Positions 6,523-7,393 of a stretch of DNA of 7,393 bases are shown here, one piece after another. Source of the stretch: Deinococcus sp. (lineage in GTDB: Bacteria > Deinococcota > Deinococci > Deinococcales > Deinococcaceae); NCBI RefSeq assembly GCF_018260405.1, contig NZ_JAGLBG010000102.1, positions 1 to 7,393 on the forward strand, given 5' to 3'. The translations under genes and the position numbers were made by a program. Position 1 is the stretch's first letter. The number at the start of each line of letters is the position of its first letter. The notes beneath the pieces were generated by a model. It ran no database searches, was not told the origin of the DNA, and saw only the letters and a list, made by a program, of their open reading frames with translations.

Positions 6523-6747
6523 ATGCCGAAAAAGGAAAGAAAGCGCCTTCAAGTGGTGATCAGCGAGGAACAAGACGCCCTGCTGACCCGTACCGCCTAC
6601 GAGCTGTCGAGTCCTGAACGACTGATCAGTAAAAGTGAAGTAGTGCGCCTGGCCATCGAGAAGATCGCCCGTGAACTCGGCGAAGGTGCCCACCTCGACA
6701 CCTACCGTAAAATTATGGAAGCCAGCGAGGTCGCTGACGAGGCCTGA
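6523..6747 (+). CDS. small ribbon-helix-helix family DNA-binding protein
   Basis: A 74-residue protein with the layout of a ribbon-helix-helix (CopG/Arc/MetJ-like) regulator: a basic N-terminus (KKERKR), a short strand RLQVVIS at about 8-14, a first helix at about 15-29, a Pro/Ser-containing turn, and a second helix SKSEVVRLAIEKIARELG at about 36-53, with a short acidic tail. Such proteins dimerise and bind DNA with the paired strands, often repressing their own promoter. AGGAG at 6514-6518 lies four bases before the ATG. It is divergent from murA across 297 bases. No toxin-like partner gene follows, and a repeat element begins 14 bases past the stop, so an antitoxin role has no support here. 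The family call rests on pattern only. Confidence 0.75.
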   Translation: MPKKERKRLQVVISEEQDALLTRTAYELSSPERLISKSEVVRLAIEKIARELGEGAHLDTYRKIMEASEVADEA

Positions 6748-6761
6748 TACAGTTCTGGAGT

Positions 6762-6900
6762 TTAGAGCATTTTGCAAAAAGATGGTGCTCTTTTGACCAT
6801 CTTTTTGCCGAGTGGAACGAGTGAAAAAAAGAGCAGGACGTAGAATGAAGGGGGTGACGGTGTTTTTCCGACGTGCCCATCATTCGGAGCACTGCTCTAA
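6762..6900 (-). repeat. complete palindromic dispersed repeat (copy 2), MITE- or SNR-like
   Basis: The 139-base element is bounded by perfect 8-bp inverted repeats, TTAGAGCA (6762-6769) and TGCTCTAA (6893-6900). It contains a perfect 13-bp hairpin (6774-6808) and a second, longer stem: AGAGCAG 6830-6836 with CTGCTCT 6892-6898, then GAATGAAGGG 6843-6852 with CCCATCATTC 6876-6885 (one mismatch). Seven A bases at 6824-6830 read as a T-run after this stem on the minus strand. It resembles the small non-coding repeats known in Deinococcus. It has no coding capacity. It is called minus because its homologue at 393 reads in the opposite direction. TA dinucleotides at both ends could be target duplications as for IS630-type elements, but this is unproven. 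Confidence 0.85.
6774..6808. terminator. 13-bp hairpin able to end the RHH transcript
   Basis: GCAAAAAGATGGT (6774-6786) pairs perfectly with ACCATCTTTTTGC (6796-6808) around a 9-base loop. The GATGGT/ACCATC core is flanked by A5 on the left and T5 on the right, the form of a bidirectional terminator. It begins 27 bases past the RHH stop codon and lies inside the repeat. The short, weak core makes termination efficiency uncertain. Confidence 0.5.
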
Positions 6901-7303
6901 GGCACAAGTTTGTGGGGAGCCTCCGAAGTTGCCGTCTATCGTCCAGAGGCGGCCTTAGCCAGACTGCTTACCTTTACACTGCGTCCATTGGGAGTCCGGC
7001 ACACTTAAAATGCGGCACAGTCAATGTGTCAAATAAAAGTCAGCAGGGCTATAAAGAGGCCATGACGGGCTGCCAGCTTCATTCAGTCGCCCATGGTTAC
7101 AGTGCCGCTTATCGGGGGAAAGCGCCCGAATCCGTTCTATCAGTCCGCTTCTACTGGCAGCTCTTTACCGGGGGAGGGTCAGATCACAAAACTTGAGTAG
7201 AAGTCGTTTCATTTAGTGCATTTTTCAGTGCTTAGTCTTATACAGACTGCCGATTGAATCTAGTAGTTTCAGATTCAAGCCGGGCGGAGTCAAGAAGGAA
7301 AAG
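6901..7303. other. stretch without a convincing gene
   Basis: A forward frame through 7196 begins inside the repeat, lacks a ribosome binding site and has no recognisable family, so it is not called. Structure is visible: GCTGCCAG 7069-7076 is the inverse of CTGGCAGC 7154-7161, and between them CGCTT 7106-7110 can pair with AAGCG 7120-7124 or, alternatively, TCGGG 7112-7116 with CCCGA 7125-7129. A minus-strand TTGACA (7032-7027) has only a poor -10 (TTTAAG) 17 bases on. TTATAC at 7238-7243 could be a -10 for a gene beginning at 7304. Confidence 0.4.
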
Positions 7304-7393
7304 ATGCGGGTTTCGCGGTCTGAGAGGCTGTCTGAGGCCCATATCGTCGGAGTATCCATGCTGCCCTCTTCATCAGGCGCACAATCGCTGGAG
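7304..7393 (+). CDS. possible start of a gene running off the right edge
   Basis: An ATG at 7304 is preceded by AGAAGGA (7293-7299), a good ribosome binding site at a usual distance, and the frame stays open for 30 codons to the window end (MRVSRSERLSEAHIVG at the start). No family is recognisable. A minus-strand frame over the same bases is also open (7392 down to a TGA at 7225), and the two cannot both be typical genes, so confidence is low. Confidence 0.25.
   Translation, partial: MRVSRSERLSEAHIVGVSMLPSSSGAQSLE

Noticed and set aside
393..6900. The two inverted repeats as ends of a composite transposon
   Set aside because: They carry no transposase and the genes between them are housekeeping; dispersed small repeats explain them better.
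6713..6907. Reverse frame of 64 residues resembling the frame at 257-493
   Set aside because: The resemblance is explained entirely by the shared non-coding repeat, not by a protein family.
6873..7196. Forward frame of 107 residues
   Set aside because: It starts inside the repeat, has no ribosome binding site, and its translation shows no recognisable domain.
7225..7392. Minus-strand frame open from the right edge as the end of a gene
   Set aside because: No terminator follows, no family is recognisable, and the opposite-strand start at 7304 is as plausible; not called without flanking sequence.

Overview
The window looks like a chromosomal stretch of a Deinococcus or close relative. This is inferred from moderately high GC, a class III glutamine synthetase beside a Bacillus-type class I enzyme, an RNHCP-domain protein, and palindromic dispersed non-coding repeats like those known from Deinococcus genomes. 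No rRNA, tRNA, CRISPR array, transposase gene or defence system was recognised.

Layout, left to right. Positions 1-58 may hold the last codons of a gene entering from the left, followed by about 330 bases without a convincing gene. A degenerate repeat copy lies at 393-524. Next is a hairpin terminator (546-573) for the large minus-strand gene glnN (622-2787, class III glutamine synthetase). A 329-base control region (2788-3116) separates it from the divergent plus-strand glnA (3117-4478, class I glutamine synthetase). After glnA comes a 111-residue zinc-finger-like RNHCP protein (4569-4904). The minus-strand murA (4942-6225) converges on it. Across a second divergent control region lies a 74-residue ribbon-helix-helix protein (6523-6747). 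A complete 139-base repeat copy (6762-6900), in the opposite orientation to the first, sits 14 bases past that gene. The last ~490 bases hold no confident gene, only a possible gene start at 7304 running off the edge.

How it works together. The two glutamine synthetases both make glutamine from glutamate, ammonium and ATP but belong to different families, and they share one divergent promoter region rich in small repeats and palindromes. This suggests paired or opposite nitrogen control. MurA starts peptidoglycan precursor synthesis and is functionally separate. The RHH protein is probably a DNA-binding regulator with unknown targets.

The most notable non-coding observation is the inverted pair of repeats. 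The complete copy has 8-bp terminal inverted repeats, a perfect 13-bp hairpin, and a second longer stem whose pairing survives sequence change in the other copy. A new enzymatic or defence system is not evident here.
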